Source of the DNA: Clostridia bacterium | Lineage (GTDB): Bacteria > Bacillota > Clostridia > Oscillospirales > Butyricicoccaceae | Direction of reading: 5' to 3' | NCBI GenBank assembly: GCA_021205365.1 | Contig: JAJPXP010000063.1 | Coordinates: forward strand, 1 to 64,000 | DNA: 64,000 nt | Shown here: positions 35,479 to 44,387 of the stretch, in pieces | Layout: every line of letters begins with the position of its first letter | Position numbering within the stretch: position 1 is the stretch's first letter | The notes under the pieces: generated by a model | The model's database searches: none | Told to the model about the DNA's origin: nothing | Seen by the model: the letters and a program-made list of their open reading frames with translations, nothing else | Position numbers and translations under genes: made by a program

Positions 35479-35904
35479 ATGAGCGTAATAATTTACGAGA
35501 AAAAGTACCCAAAGGTGGATATTACCAAGCTTGGGGAAGCGAATGCTGCCGACATGAATGATGAAATGGAAGAGCTGACGTATGAGCAGATTGTGCAGAA
35601 GATTTATAAGGCTGTGCTCTATGTCCCAATTCCGGAGCGGGAACAAACCGCAAAGGATTTTATCAAAACCGCAGTCCGAATTTCCAATGAGTATGAAATT
35701 GATATTAGGATAAGTCAGCAATTCAGCCATATCTCGGTTGATTTATATTTTGATGCAGCTGGAGGCATGGGTTTTTTGAAAGAACTGATAGCATATTCAG
35801 ACGACATTGCATTTTTTAGTCATGCAGATGGTCATGAAATTGTCCTTTCTCTGGATTGCTATACGTCCTTGGTTTATAAAAACGGAGACTTAATGAAGTC
35901 ATAA
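35479..35904 (+). CDS. Hypothetical protein of the accessory insert
   Basis: The 141-residue protein starts after AGGAGAAAGACAGG. It has an acidic helical N-terminal half (MNDEMEELTYEQIVQKIYKA) and a C-terminal half with beta-rich pattern (HISVDLYFDAAGGMGFL, HEIVLSLDCY). I do not recognise a family with certainty. It is 108 bases after the XRE gene and may be controlled by it. Confidence 0.6.
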   Translation: MSVIIYEKKYPKVDITKLGEANAADMNDEMEELTYEQIVQKIYKAVLYVPIPEREQTAKDFIKTAVRISNEYEIDIRISQQFSHISVDLYFDAAGGMGFLKELIAYSDDIAFFSHADGHEIVLSLDCYTSLVYKNGDLMKS

Positions 35905-35950
35905 AGAGCAAGAGATTTATGAATGCAACCGACGTATGAAAATAAAAGGC

Positions 35951-35985
35951 AGAGAGGGAAGTATATCGGTTATCCCTCTCTTTTA
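35951..35985 (+). terminator. Terminator after the accessory genes (right copy of the repeated terminator)
   Basis: AGAGAGGGA (35951-35959) pairs with TCCCTCTCT (35973-35981), then TTTT. Stem bases are identical to the copy at 34700 and the loops agree in 8 of 13 places. Confidence 0.85.
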
Positions 35986-36107
35986 CATAGCAGAAAACGA
36001 TAAAAATATAATCGGTATGGGGGTAAAATTGAGGATATTTTGCACAAATACATGCAACTTATTATGCTGTAAAAATGACGAAAAAAACAAATATAATCAA
36101 AAAGTCT

Positions 36108-36137
36108 TTGAAAGAGGCAGCAAGAATATGGTATAAT
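36108..36137 (+). promoter_or_regulatory. Promoter of the 79-residue protein gene
   Basis: TTGAAA (36108-36113), 18-base spacer, TATAAT (36132-36137). Confidence 0.55.
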
Positions 36138-36167
36138 ACATTTACCACATAAGGAGGTAAACATACC

Positions 36168-36407
36168 ATGAAACGAATTAAAGCCGCATGCCTTCTGCAG
36201 ACTGTACATTTCCTGTTAAAGGAAGATATGCCGCATGATGCTGCTGTGACAGCAGTACAAAATGAGATTGCACAGTATAAAGCGCAGATGGAGCGTAATA
36301 ATACGAAATATGAAATTGTCGAGGAAACAGCCCAGCCGGATGGTTCTGTTATTATAAAAATAAAGAAGCAGTATAACCACCATAACACAGGCGATTACAT
36401 TTCCTGA
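36168..36407 (+). CDS. Small protein of unknown function
   Basis: This 79-residue protein has its own promoter and a strong AGGAGG ribosome site, so it is very likely expressed. The first half is helical (HFLLKEDMPHDAAVTAVQNEIAQYKAQM by segments), the second a short beta pair (YEIVEETAQPDGSVIIKIKK) and a His/Asn-rich tail. No family is recognised. Confidence 0.65.
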   Translation: MKRIKAACLLQTVHFLLKEDMPHDAAVTAVQNEIAQYKAQMERNNTKYEIVEETAQPDGSVIIKIKKQYNHHNTGDYIS

Positions 36408-36440
36408 TAAAATTGAAAATGATCCATTGGGATAAAATAA

Positions 36441-36475
36441 AAACAGGGCAGACCAAAAAGTCTGTCCTGTTGCTA
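36441..36475 (-). terminator. Terminator of the BaiN-like/RluA-like operon
   Basis: ACAGGGCAGAC (36443-36453) pairs with GTCTGTCCTGT (36460-36470). The T-rich tract is on the minus-strand side, so it mainly serves the minus-strand genes. Confidence 0.75.
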
Positions 36476-36490
36476 TGTATATGAAAAAAT

Positions 36491-37732
36491 TTAATGTGGG
36501 GCAACAAATTCTGCCGCTGCTTTTCCAGCAGCCATACCGGAGCACCATGCCCAATGTAAATTGTAACCGCCGCAATCACCGGCGGCATCCAGCATTTCAC
36601 CGGCAAGATAGAGACCCTTTTGCTTGCGGGAAGCAAAAGTATCATCAATTTCATCCAGGAAAATACCTCCGCCAGTCACCTGTGCATGATCCCAGGAAAG
36701 GGTTCCGGTAACAGGAAATTTCCAGCCTTTGAGTGTGGAAACCAGATGATCGATTTCCCGTTTCGACAGGGAAGAAGTTGTACGGGAAAGCGGCTCTATG
36801 CAAAGTGTTTTGAAAACACCATATAGAATTTTTTTGTTGATTAAACCGAGCAGGAAATTGTCCAGTGTTTCTTCGGGATATGCGCGGATACGCTGCTGAA
36901 TCAGCGAACGCAGGTCATCATAGCTCCAATCGGGAAACAAATCAAGGCTGATGGTGTAATCTGTTTCTTTTGCAGGTATATCCAGCCAGCAGGAAAACTG
37001 CAAAGCTGGTATACCGGACAGACCATACTCGGTCAATTGGATTTCCCCCAATTCTTCCGTAAGCTTTTGTTTTCCATGATAAAGAATAGACTGACAGGTG
37101 ACGCGGATACCTTTTAACCCTTTGAGTACGCTGCTTTTACATTGAAGTGGTACAAGGCACGGATACAGGCGTGCATACCGGTGTCCCATTTTTACTGCGA
37201 GTGGATAAGAAGTACCGCTGGTACCCTGTTTGGGGGCAGCTCTGCCTCCTGCTGTGAGGATGACGGTATCTCCCCGGTATTCTTGACCATTTTCAGCCTT
37301 TAGGATGAACGCTTTTTTGCTGATGGAAATATCAATCACCTTACAGCTGCAAACGACATGGATATGGTATCGTTTCAAGGCCAGAAGCAGGATGTCCAGT
37401 ACCATAGAGGCCTGCTTGCAGTAGGGATAGATGCGGCCCATATCCTCGGAGGTGCAGTACAGCCCGAGCGACTGGAAAAAATCCAGTGTACGGGTGGTAC
37501 ACATCTGTGTAAGCAGCTCTCTTAAACGTTCTGGCTGCTGGGAGTGGTAATGCTCCGGTGTGATATATTCATTGGTCAGATTGCACCGGCCATTTCCGGT
37601 AGCGAGAATTTTTTTACCGACGCGGTCTAATCCTTCTAAAATGGTAATGTGTGCGGCTGGATTTGTCTGAGCTGCGCTGATGGCGGCAGCAATACCGGCT
37701 GCACCGCCGCCGATGATAATAATTCGATTCAT
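36491..37732 (-). CDS. BaiN/HI0933-family FAD-dependent oxidoreductase
   Basis: The 413-residue flavoprotein begins with the dinucleotide site IIIIGGGAAGIAAA. It has GNGRCNLTN, ILTAGGRAAPKQGTSG and the C-terminal GLYLAGEMLDAAGDCGGYNLHWA of the HI0933 family. Some members (BaiN) act in bile-acid dehydroxylation; most have no known substrate, and the name should not be read as function. The ATG at 37732 follows AGGAGG; the frame stays open further up but lacks the domain. It overlaps the pseudouridine synthase gene by ATGA. Confidence 0.92.
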   Translation of the reverse strand: MNRIIIIGGGAAGIAAAISAAQTNPAAHITILEGLDRVGKKILATGNGRCNLTNEYITPEHYHSQQPERLRELLTQMCTTRTLDFFQSLGLYCTSEDMGRIYPYCKQASMVLDILLLALKRYHIHVVCSCKVIDISISKKAFILKAENGQEYRGDTVILTAGGRAAPKQGTSGTSYPLAVKMGHRYARLYPCLVPLQCKSSVLKGLKGIRVTCQSILYHGKQKLTEELGEIQLTEYGLSGIPALQFSCWLDIPAKETDYTISLDLFPDWSYDDLRSLIQQRIRAYPEETLDNFLLGLINKKILYGVFKTLCIEPLSRTTSSLSKREIDHLVSTLKGWKFPVTGTLSWDHAQVTGGGIFLDEIDDTFASRKQKGLYLAGEMLDAAGDCGGYNLHWAWCSGMAAGKAAAEFVAPH

Positions 37733-38400
37733 ATGCTGCCTCCTGTATGGAAATCCATTTGCCATAGCGGTGAGAAATCTGTCCATGGCACTGTTTGGGG
37801 TGGAAGTGCAGAGAAAAATACCGGTTCTTCTGTCTGTGGATGAGTGAAAGACAGGGAGTGGGACCACAATGCAATGGTACGGCTGGATTCTTCTGGTGCA
37901 CCATATTTTTTATCTCCAAACAGCGGAAAACCATGTGAGGAAAATTGTGCACGGATTTGATGCGTCCGTCCGGTTTTCAGCTGAATTTTTACCAGTGACA
38001 GGTTATCCTTCTGGAATAAAGTCTGATAATTTAAAATAGCTTCTTGTGCACCTTTTTGGAGTTCCGTGACCACATAGGTTTTTCGTTCCTCCTTAGAGCG
38101 CAGAAGGAGGTCTTGAAAGATCCCATTCCCCGGATTTCCATGGACAACGGCAAGATATACTTTTTTCAGTTTATGCTGCTGGATTTGTGCAGAAAGCCGT
38201 TTGGCAGCTTCACGGGAACGTGCCAGAATCATAACACCACCGACAACGCGGTCCAATCGGTGCACAGTCCGTACACAGGCATGCGGGTCACCGAGCTGTT
38301 TTCGTATCAGCTCCGGCAATCCACCCGGTTCATCTGTAGATAAAATACCCGCAGGTTTTATGCAGACCAGTATGCGGTTATCTTGATAGAGAATGTCCAT
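37729..38400 (-). CDS. RluA-family pseudouridine synthase (short form)
   Basis: The 223-residue protein consists of the catalytic domain only: HRLDRVVGGVMILAR with the catalytic aspartate, and KTGRTHQIRAQF. It has no S4 domain. The aspartate motif carries VVGG in place of the usual TSG, a recurring variant of this small subgroup. RBS AGAGGAAA precedes the ATG. Coupled to the BaiN-like gene. RNA target unknown. Confidence 0.9.
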   Translation of the reverse strand: MDILYQDNRILVCIKPAGILSTDEPGGLPELIRKQLGDPHACVRTVHRLDRVVGGVMILARSREAAKRLSAQIQQHKLKKVYLAVVHGNPGNGIFQDLLLRSKEERKTYVVTELQKGAQEAILNYQTLFQKDNLSLVKIQLKTGRTHQIRAQFSSHGFPLFGDKKYGAPEESSRTIALWSHSLSFTHPQTEEPVFFSALPPQTVPWTDFSPLWQMDFHTGGSI

Positions 38401-38562
38401 GATTATTTCCTCTTTCTGAAATCGTCAGTAAATTATAGCATGATTTTTGCTGCACGTAAATTCTTTGCTTCCGATTCGTTTTTTTTGCCGTAAATCATAG
38501 ATTTCTTATGGAAAAAGAGGTACAATAAAAATACCCTTATAACAGGAAGTCAGGGAGAAAAA

Positions 38563-39783
38563 ATGAAAGCAAGCGAACGATTGTTAAAATATGTGACAAT
38601 ATATACTGGCAGTGATGAAAGTGGCTCAAGCACACCTTCCACACCAGAACAGTTTGATCTGGCAAATATATTGGCAACAGATATGAAGGAAATCGGTTTA
38701 TCTGATGTTTCTGTCGATGAACATGCTTATGTGTATGGGTTTCTGCCTGCGACACCTGGCTGTGAGAATTGTAAAAGCATTGGCCTGATTGCACATTTGG
38801 ATATTGTCAATGAATTTGGCGCAAGGAACATTTGTCCGCAGATAATAGAACATTATGACGGGAATCCCATTATGCTGGGAACCAGCGGGCGCACGATAGA
38901 TGTGCAGCAGTTTCCAGAGCTGAAACAGGCTGTTGGGCAGACGATCATTACCACAGATGGAACTACCGTTCTTGGAGCAGATGACAAAGCGGGTATCGCA
39001 GAAATCCTGACAATGTGTGAAATACTGATTGCAGAAAACCGTCCACATGGAAAAATCTGTGTGTGCTTTACACCAGATGAGGAAATCGGACATGGTGCAG
39101 CTCTGCTTGATTTGGAAAAGTTTGGCGCAGATTATGGCTACACGGTGGATGGCAGCGCACCGAATGAGATAGAATATGAAACCTTCCATGCTGCCAGTGC
39201 GGATTGGAAGATTAGAGGCGTTTCTGTCCATCCCGGTGATGCAAAGGATAAAATGATTAACGCAGCGCTGGTTGCAATGGAAATAAACCATATGCTGCCT
39301 GCGGAGGAAATTCCGGCAAAGACCACTGGCCGGGAGGGCTTTTTCCATCTGTGTCAAATGGAAGGCGATGTATCCTCGGCAAAACTTTCCTATATCATCC
39401 GCGACCATGACAGGGAGCGGTTTAGACAGCGTAAGGCACAGATGGCTGCCATTGAAACCGCAATCAATGAGACATATGGAGCTGGCACTGCGGTTCTGAC
39501 GATGTGTGACCAGTATCAGAATATGGCTGAAATAATCTGTCAGTATCCGGAGGTTGTGGAAAAAGCAAAGGAAGCAATCTGTTTGGCTGGCATGAAACCG
39601 GTTTCCAATCCGGTTCGTGGTGGTACAGATGGCGCACAGCTTTCATTCCGCGGCTTGCCTTGTCCGAATCTGGGAACAGGCGCTTATGCGCTGCATGGGC
39701 CATATGAGCATGCTGTTGCAGAGCAGATGGATATGGTTGTTGAAATACTGCTGCAGCTGACAGCGCAATATGCCGAGAATTGA
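38563..39783 (+). CDS. pepT: Peptidase T (tripeptide aminopeptidase)
   Basis: The 406-residue M20B enzyme removes N-terminal residues from tripeptides in the cytosol. Metal sites are seen in IAHLDIV, TTVLGADDKAG, TPDEEIG and the late GPYEHAV. Length matches PepT (about 408). ATG follows AGGGAG. It adds to the three M42 genes to give a local peptide-degrading set. Confidence 0.95.
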   Translation: MKASERLLKYVTIYTGSDESGSSTPSTPEQFDLANILATDMKEIGLSDVSVDEHAYVYGFLPATPGCENCKSIGLIAHLDIVNEFGARNICPQIIEHYDGNPIMLGTSGRTIDVQQFPELKQAVGQTIITTDGTTVLGADDKAGIAEILTMCEILIAENRPHGKICVCFTPDEEIGHGAALLDLEKFGADYGYTVDGSAPNEIEYETFHAASADWKIRGVSVHPGDAKDKMINAALVAMEINHMLPAEEIPAKTTGREGFFHLCQMEGDVSSAKLSYIIRDHDRERFRQRKAQMAAIETAINETYGAGTAVLTMCDQYQNMAEIICQYPEVVEKAKEAICLAGMKPVSNPVRGGTDGAQLSFRGLPCPNLGTGAYALHGPYEHAVAEQMDMVVEILLQLTAQYAEN

Positions 39784-39801
39784 AGACGACACGCACAATG
39801 G

Positions 39802-39843
39802 AGTGCTGAGACAGAATTTGTATATTTGTCTCGGCACTTTTTT
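39802..39843 (+). terminator. pepT terminator
   Basis: AGTGCTGAGAC (39802-39812) pairs with GTCTCGGCACT (39828-39838), followed by TTTTTT. Confidence 0.88.
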
Positions 39844-39970
39844 ACGGGACAATCGGACAGGTTTTTACATAAATCTTACATTTATTTACATAATAATGGT
39901 AGAGGTGTGGAATAAAATCTGATTAAATTATATAATTAAGATGTAGAAATACATAAGGAGAAATGAGGAA

Positions 39971-42040
39971 ATGGGAAAGAATTGTTATACAAACAGAGAA
40001 CTATCCTGGCTGCAATTCAATGAACGTGTATTGGATGAGGCGGGAAATGCAAATGTGCCATTGGCGGAACGCCTGACATTTGCGTCTATTTATCAGTCCA
40101 ATCTGGATGAATTTTTCATGGTGCGTGTTGGTACACTTATGGTTCAGATGCATTCCGATGAAAAAATACGGGAGAATAAGACCAATATGACCAGCGCAGA
40201 ACAGGTTGATGCAATTTTAAAGCAAACAGCTGAGCTGGAAATAAAAAAAGCGCAGATTTATGAACAGCTGATGGGTGAACTGGAGCCGCAGGGTATCCGT
40301 ATCATCAACTTTAACAAGCTGTCTAAAAAGGAACGATGCCTGTTGGAAACCTATTTTGACCAGAATATTGCACCGTTCCTGATGCCGATGATTATTGGCA
40401 AGCAGCAGCCATTTCCGTTCCTGAACAACAAGGAATTATATGCTCTGGCAGTATTGAGTACAAAGAATGGCAAAACAAAGACGGGTATTGTACCGTGCAC
40501 CAATAGTGTATTTAAGCGTTTGATTGAAATTCCATCCCGTCCGGGCAACTTTATGCTGTGTGAAGAATTGATTCTCCACTTCGTTTCCAAACTGTATCCA
40601 ACGTATACTGTAAAGGAAAAATCTATCATGCGTGTTACCAGAAATGCAGATATTGACGGCATTGAGGTATATGACGAGGATATGGATTATCGTGATGTCA
40701 TGGAACGCCTGATTAAGCAGAGAACCAGGCTGAGCCCGGTAAGGCTGGAGCTGAGCCGTGAGATCAACAGCAAGGAGAAGAAAGAACTGGCGAAGTTCCT
40801 GAGTGTCCGTCCAAAGCATATCATTCAGGTGGAAACTCCGCTGGACCTGTCGTTTGTTTTCCAGCTGCAGGGCTATCTGCGTGACCGCCCGGAGCTGTTC
40901 TATGGAAGACGGAATCCACGCATGACACCAGAGCTGAACTTGAAGAAAAGCATTCTGGACCAGGTGGCAAAAAAGGATGTGCTGTTGTCCTATCCGTTTG
41001 AAAGCATCAAGCCGTTCCTCCGTATGCTGCATGAAGCTGCCGAGGATGACAGTGTGGTTTCCATCAAAATGACGCTGTACCGTGTGGCAGATCGAAGCAA
41101 AATTATTGATGCCCTGATCGAAGCGGCAGAAAATGGGAAAAAGGTTATCGTTCTGGTCGAGCTGCGAGCACGTTTTGATGAGGCAAATAATATTGAAATG
41201 TCCAAAAGACTGGAGGATGCCGGCTGTCACATTATTTATGGACTGGGCGAATATAAGGTACACTCCAAGCTGTGCCAAATTATCAGAAATACGGAAAATG
41301 GCCTGCAATATATCACGCAGATTGGTACGGGCAATTACAATGAAAAAACCTCGCGTATGTATACGGATCTGTCCCTGCTGACTGCGAATCAGGAAATTGG
41401 TGCGGAAGCAGACAGAGTATTCCGTGCACTTCTGCTGGGTGAGACGATAGAAGAAACCAAGCATTTGCTGGTTGCACCGAAGTGCCTGCAGAATAAGGTG
41501 CTGGCAATGATGGATGCAGAAATTACAAAGGCTGGACAGAAACTGCCGGCTTATATTGGCATTAAAATCAATTCGCTGACGGATAAAGATATTATTGACA
41601 AGCTGATTGAAGCATCTCAGGCTGGTGTTAAGATCGAGCTGATTGTCAGAGGTATTTGCTGTCTTGTACCAGGAGTAAAAAATAAAACGGAAAACATTAC
41701 AGTTGTCAGCGTAGTCGGACGCTTTTTGGAGCATTCTCGTATTTACCGTTTCGGTGTTGGAGAGGAAGAGAAGATATATATTGCCTCTGCTGATTTTATG
41801 ACAAGAAATACATTGAAGCGTGTTGAGGTTGCTGCGCCAATTTATGATGAAAATGTAAGAAAACGTATCCGTCATATTTTCGATACGATTATGGCAGATG
41901 ATGAAAAGGGCAAGATGCAGACGAGAGAGCGCTTGTACATTGAGCGTATGCTGGGAGAAAAGAAGCTGAATTCGCAGGAAGTTTTTTATGAAGAGGCTTA
42001 TGCAGCAGCAGAAAGTACAGACCAGCAGGAGCAGGACTAA
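39971..42040 (+). CDS. ppk1: Polyphosphate kinase 1 (paralogue B)
   Basis: The 689-residue protein is a standard-length PPK1: NRELSWLQFNERVL, SNLDEFFMVRVG, the phosphohistidine H431 in YKVHSKL and H588 in LEHSR. It lacks the basic amphipathic tail of paralogue A (15769-17997), ending instead in a Gln/Glu-rich tail. The two copies are clearly diverged (for example NADIDGIEVYDED versus NADITVDEALLDYD), so this is an old duplication. AAGGAG lies 11 bases before the ATG. It forms a single-gene unit. Confidence 0.97.
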   Translation: MGKNCYTNRELSWLQFNERVLDEAGNANVPLAERLTFASIYQSNLDEFFMVRVGTLMVQMHSDEKIRENKTNMTSAEQVDAILKQTAELEIKKAQIYEQLMGELEPQGIRIINFNKLSKKERCLLETYFDQNIAPFLMPMIIGKQQPFPFLNNKELYALAVLSTKNGKTKTGIVPCTNSVFKRLIEIPSRPGNFMLCEELILHFVSKLYPTYTVKEKSIMRVTRNADIDGIEVYDEDMDYRDVMERLIKQRTRLSPVRLELSREINSKEKKELAKFLSVRPKHIIQVETPLDLSFVFQLQGYLRDRPELFYGRRNPRMTPELNLKKSILDQVAKKDVLLSYPFESIKPFLRMLHEAAEDDSVVSIKMTLYRVADRSKIIDALIEAAENGKKVIVLVELRARFDEANNIEMSKRLEDAGCHIIYGLGEYKVHSKLCQIIRNTENGLQYITQIGTGNYNEKTSRMYTDLSLLTANQEIGAEADRVFRALLLGETIEETKHLLVAPKCLQNKVLAMMDAEITKAGQKLPAYIGIKINSLTDKDIIDKLIEASQAGVKIELIVRGICCLVPGVKNKTENITVVSVVGRFLEHSRIYRFGVGEEEKIYIASADFMTRNTLKRVEVAAPIYDENVRKRIRHIFDTIMADDEKGKMQTRERLYIERMLGEKKLNSQEVFYEEAYAAAESTDQQEQD

Positions 42041-42068
42041 AAATTTTCCTGCTGAAATGATATGATTA

Positions 42069-42117
42069 AAAATCCCATTTGCCAGTGAGGTGCTTGTCTG
42101 CTGGTAAGTGGGATTTT
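42069..42117 (+). terminator. Terminator after ppk1 B
   Basis: AATCCCA pairs with TGGGATT with an inner GCCAG/CTGGT arm, followed by TTT. Confidence 0.65.
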
Positions 42118-42201
42118 GTGGTATGCAGCCGTTGCTGGTTGATAAAATACCTGCTTCATGATAAGATGGACATGAAAGAATAGAAAAAGCTGGTGAGAGA
42201 G

Positions 42202-43137
42202 ATGAAAATGAATACAGCTGCAATTTTAGGCGCAGGTGCAATCGGCGGATACCTGATTTGGGGGCTGTCCGAAAAACTTGGCGATAACCTTTGGATTGTA
42301 GCAGACGGCGAGCGCAAACAGCGCCTGGAAACACAAGGAATCGAGATCAATGGAAAACAGTATACGCTGCATGTCCGCACGCCGCAGGAAGCAAGGGGCG
42401 TAGATGTGCTGTTCGTTGCAACCAAATCCCAGGCATTAGAAGCTGCATTGGATGATATAGCTGCGGTTGTGGATGCACATACTGTTGTCATCAGCCTGAT
42501 GAACGGCGTTACCAGTGAAGAAATCATTGGGAACCGTATCGGTAAGGAGCATGTATTATATGCGACCATCCGCATTGCCTCGGAACGCAATGGCAACCGA
42601 ATACAATTCTATGGTCACAATACACCGGGTATTTTCTATGGTGAGGTAGACAGCCAAGAGCCAACGGAACGTATGCTTGCGGTAAAAGAACTGCTGGATG
42701 GCACCCCGCTGCATCATACCATGCTAGAAGATATTCTGCATGAGCAGTGGGACAAGCTTGCTTTGAATATTAGCTGCAATCTTGTTCAGGCTATTCTTGG
42801 CGTAGGAATGGGTGTGTATACGGACAGTGAACATGCAGCGTTTTTGTCCAAGCAGCTGCGTGAGGAAGTTGTAAAGATTGCAGCGGCAAAAGGCGTTGAT
42901 ATTTCTACGCCAACGGTTATGCTGGGTGGAAAGAAAAAGGTTGCACAGAAATGGGCGCGGTATTCTACTCTGCAGGATCTGGATGCCGGACGTCATACGG
43001 AAATTGACCTGTTTGCCGGAGCCATTGTAGAGATGGGACGTGAACTGGGTATTCCGACACCGTATAATGCATTTGCCTATCATGCCATCAAAGCATTGGA
43101 ACAGAAAAATGATGGTCTGTTTGATTATCAATCATAA
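42202..43137 (+). CDS. panE: Ketopantoate reductase-family protein (2-dehydropantoate 2-reductase)
   Basis: The 311-residue NADPH-dependent reductase has the Rossmann motif AILGAGAIGGYL at the start, TKSQA, and the catalytic lysine in EQWDKLALNISCN. It would make pantoate for coenzyme A. PanE-like paralogues with other substrates exist, so the symbol is provisional. The start is uncertain: GTG 42193, ATG 42202 and ATG 42208 are all in frame near a weak GGTGAGAG site. No panB or panC is nearby. Confidence 0.8.
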   Translation: MKMNTAAILGAGAIGGYLIWGLSEKLGDNLWIVADGERKQRLETQGIEINGKQYTLHVRTPQEARGVDVLFVATKSQALEAALDDIAAVVDAHTVVISLMNGVTSEEIIGNRIGKEHVLYATIRIASERNGNRIQFYGHNTPGIFYGEVDSQEPTERMLAVKELLDGTPLHHTMLEDILHEQWDKLALNISCNLVQAILGVGMGVYTDSEHAAFLSKQLREEVVKIAAAKGVDISTPTVMLGGKKKVAQKWARYSTLQDLDAGRHTEIDLFAGAIVEMGRELGIPTPYNAFAYHAIKALEQKNDGLFDYQS

Positions 43138-43155
43138 AAAAGGAGACAGAAAACA

Positions 43156-43329
43156 ATGATACCACAGGACCCGATTATTTTGCTCAGTTACATCAACACA
43201 AAATTGCGTGATCATTACGCATCCCTTGACCTGCTCTGCGAGGATTTAGGAGTGGACCAGGCAGCTCTGGTGAGCAAGTTGAACGCAGTGGATTATGCAT
43301 ACGATAAGACAAAGAACCAGTTTGTCTGA
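43156..43329 (+). CDS. DUF4250 family small protein
   Basis: This 57-residue protein reads MIPQDPIILLSYINTKLRD... and ends in VDYAYDKTKNQFV. The pattern (PxDPxxLLSYxNTKLRD, a central LCEDLGVD, and YxYDxxxNQF at the end) is that of DUF4250, a conserved Clostridial small protein of unknown function. AAAGGAGAC precedes the ATG. It sits 18 bases after panE and 15 before the 3-hydroxyacyl-CoA dehydrogenase gene, in one probable transcript. Confidence 0.88.
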   Translation: MIPQDPIILLSYINTKLRDHYASLDLLCEDLGVDQAALVSKLNAVDYAYDKTKNQFV

Positions 43330-43344
43330 ACGGGAGAAAGCAGC

Positions 43345-44295
43345 ATGGAGTTAAAGATTGGCATTGCAGGGGCAGGAACCATGAGTTCCAGCATGGCATT
43401 GATTTTTATGGAGCATGGCTTTGACACAGTTCTGCATGTGCGCAGTGAGAAATCCATGCAGCGTGTACGGAATAATATTTCTGTCAGCCTGAAATCTGAT
43501 GTGGAAGGCGGAAAGATCACACAGCAGCGGGCAGATGAAATTCTTGCCAATCTGCACTTTTCTACAGATATGCAGATATTTGCTGACCGTGATCTGATTG
43601 TCGAATCTATTATTGAGGATTTGGAGATCAAACAGGATTATTGGGAAAATGTTTCCCAAGTGGTTTCCTCCGACTGCGTTCTTGCAACCAATACCTCCGG
43701 CTTGTCGATTCATAAAATCTGTGAACGGGTAAAGGGAAAGAACCGGTTTCTCGGTATGCACTGGTTCAATCCGCCGCATCTGATTCCATTGATTGAGATC
43801 ATCCGTGGCGAGGAGACCGACGAACGCAGTATACAATTGGTACAGGAAGCTGCTTTACAGATCGGCAAGAAACCGGTTTTGTGTCAGAAGGATGTACCAG
43901 GCTTCATTGCAAACCGTATTCAGTATGCGATTTTGCGGGAATGCATGGAAATGGTGGAGCGTGGGATTGCATCGGTGGAGGATATTGATGCTGTTATGAA
44001 ATACAGTCTTGGTTTCCGGTATGCGGTGCTCGGTCCGTTTGAAGTGGCAGATTTCGGCGGTCTGGATATTTTTTATCATATTTCTGAATATCTCAGTCCG
44101 GATTTGAGCAAAGCGGATGAACCACAGAAGCCGATCGCAGACTGCTTTGCAGCGGGCAATTATGGCGTGAAAACTGGAAAGGGCTTTTATGATTATTCCG
44201 GTGACAAGGATAAAGAGGCATTGCAGCGCCGTGACAAACTGTTTACTCTGCTGTATCAGACGTTGTACGAAGGCGGGAAGCTTTCAATGGAATGA
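43345..44295 (+). CDS. 3-hydroxyacyl-CoA dehydrogenase family protein
   Basis: The 316-residue protein has the NAD-binding GIAGAGTMSSSMA, catalytic histidine region GMHWFNPPHLIPLIEI, and VPGFIANRIQYAILRE. The two-domain length fits 3-hydroxybutyryl-CoA dehydrogenase. The glycine loop has SSS where Hbd enzymes usually have GxG, and no thiolase or crotonase genes adjoin it, so it may act on another 3-hydroxyacid rather than in butyrate synthesis. GGGAG lies before the ATG. Confidence 0.88.
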   Translation: MELKIGIAGAGTMSSSMALIFMEHGFDTVLHVRSEKSMQRVRNNISVSLKSDVEGGKITQQRADEILANLHFSTDMQIFADRDLIVESIIEDLEIKQDYWENVSQVVSSDCVLATNTSGLSIHKICERVKGKNRFLGMHWFNPPHLIPLIEIIRGEETDERSIQLVQEAALQIGKKPVLCQKDVPGFIANRIQYAILRECMEMVERGIASVEDIDAVMKYSLGFRYAVLGPFEVADFGGLDIFYHISEYLSPDLSKADEPQKPIADCFAAGNYGVKTGKGFYDYSGDKDKEALQRRDKLFTLLYQTLYEGGKLSME

Positions 44296-44379
44296 AGGAG
44301 AGCACGTATAGAGGAAATGATCGAATTTGTCCGCCGGATGGACTGCCACAAAATCGGCATGGTATCCAGGCGGAAATGA
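44296..44379 (+). pseudogene. Possible remnant of a DUF1847-type metal-binding protein gene
   Basis: In the frame ending at TGA 44377-44379 the sequence reads ARIEEMIEFVRRMDCHKIGM and stops soon after. This resembles the conserved R-x-E-E-x-x-E-F-A-x-x-M-G-x-K-x-I-G-I segment of DUF1847 proteins, with the Cys-rich start and the rest missing. It is wedged between the dehydrogenase stop and the S66 peptidase. The match is from memory and short. Confidence 0.4.
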
Positions 44380-44387
44380 GGGCAGAG

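Noticed and set aside
36491..37732. BaiN-like protein as a bile-acid dehydroxylation enzyme
   Set aside because: The family is broad and no other bai gene is nearby, so a bile-acid role is not supported.
40436..42334. A 632-codon open frame antisense to the second polyphosphate kinase
   Set aside because: Same reason: shadow of a real gene, poor composition, no motif.
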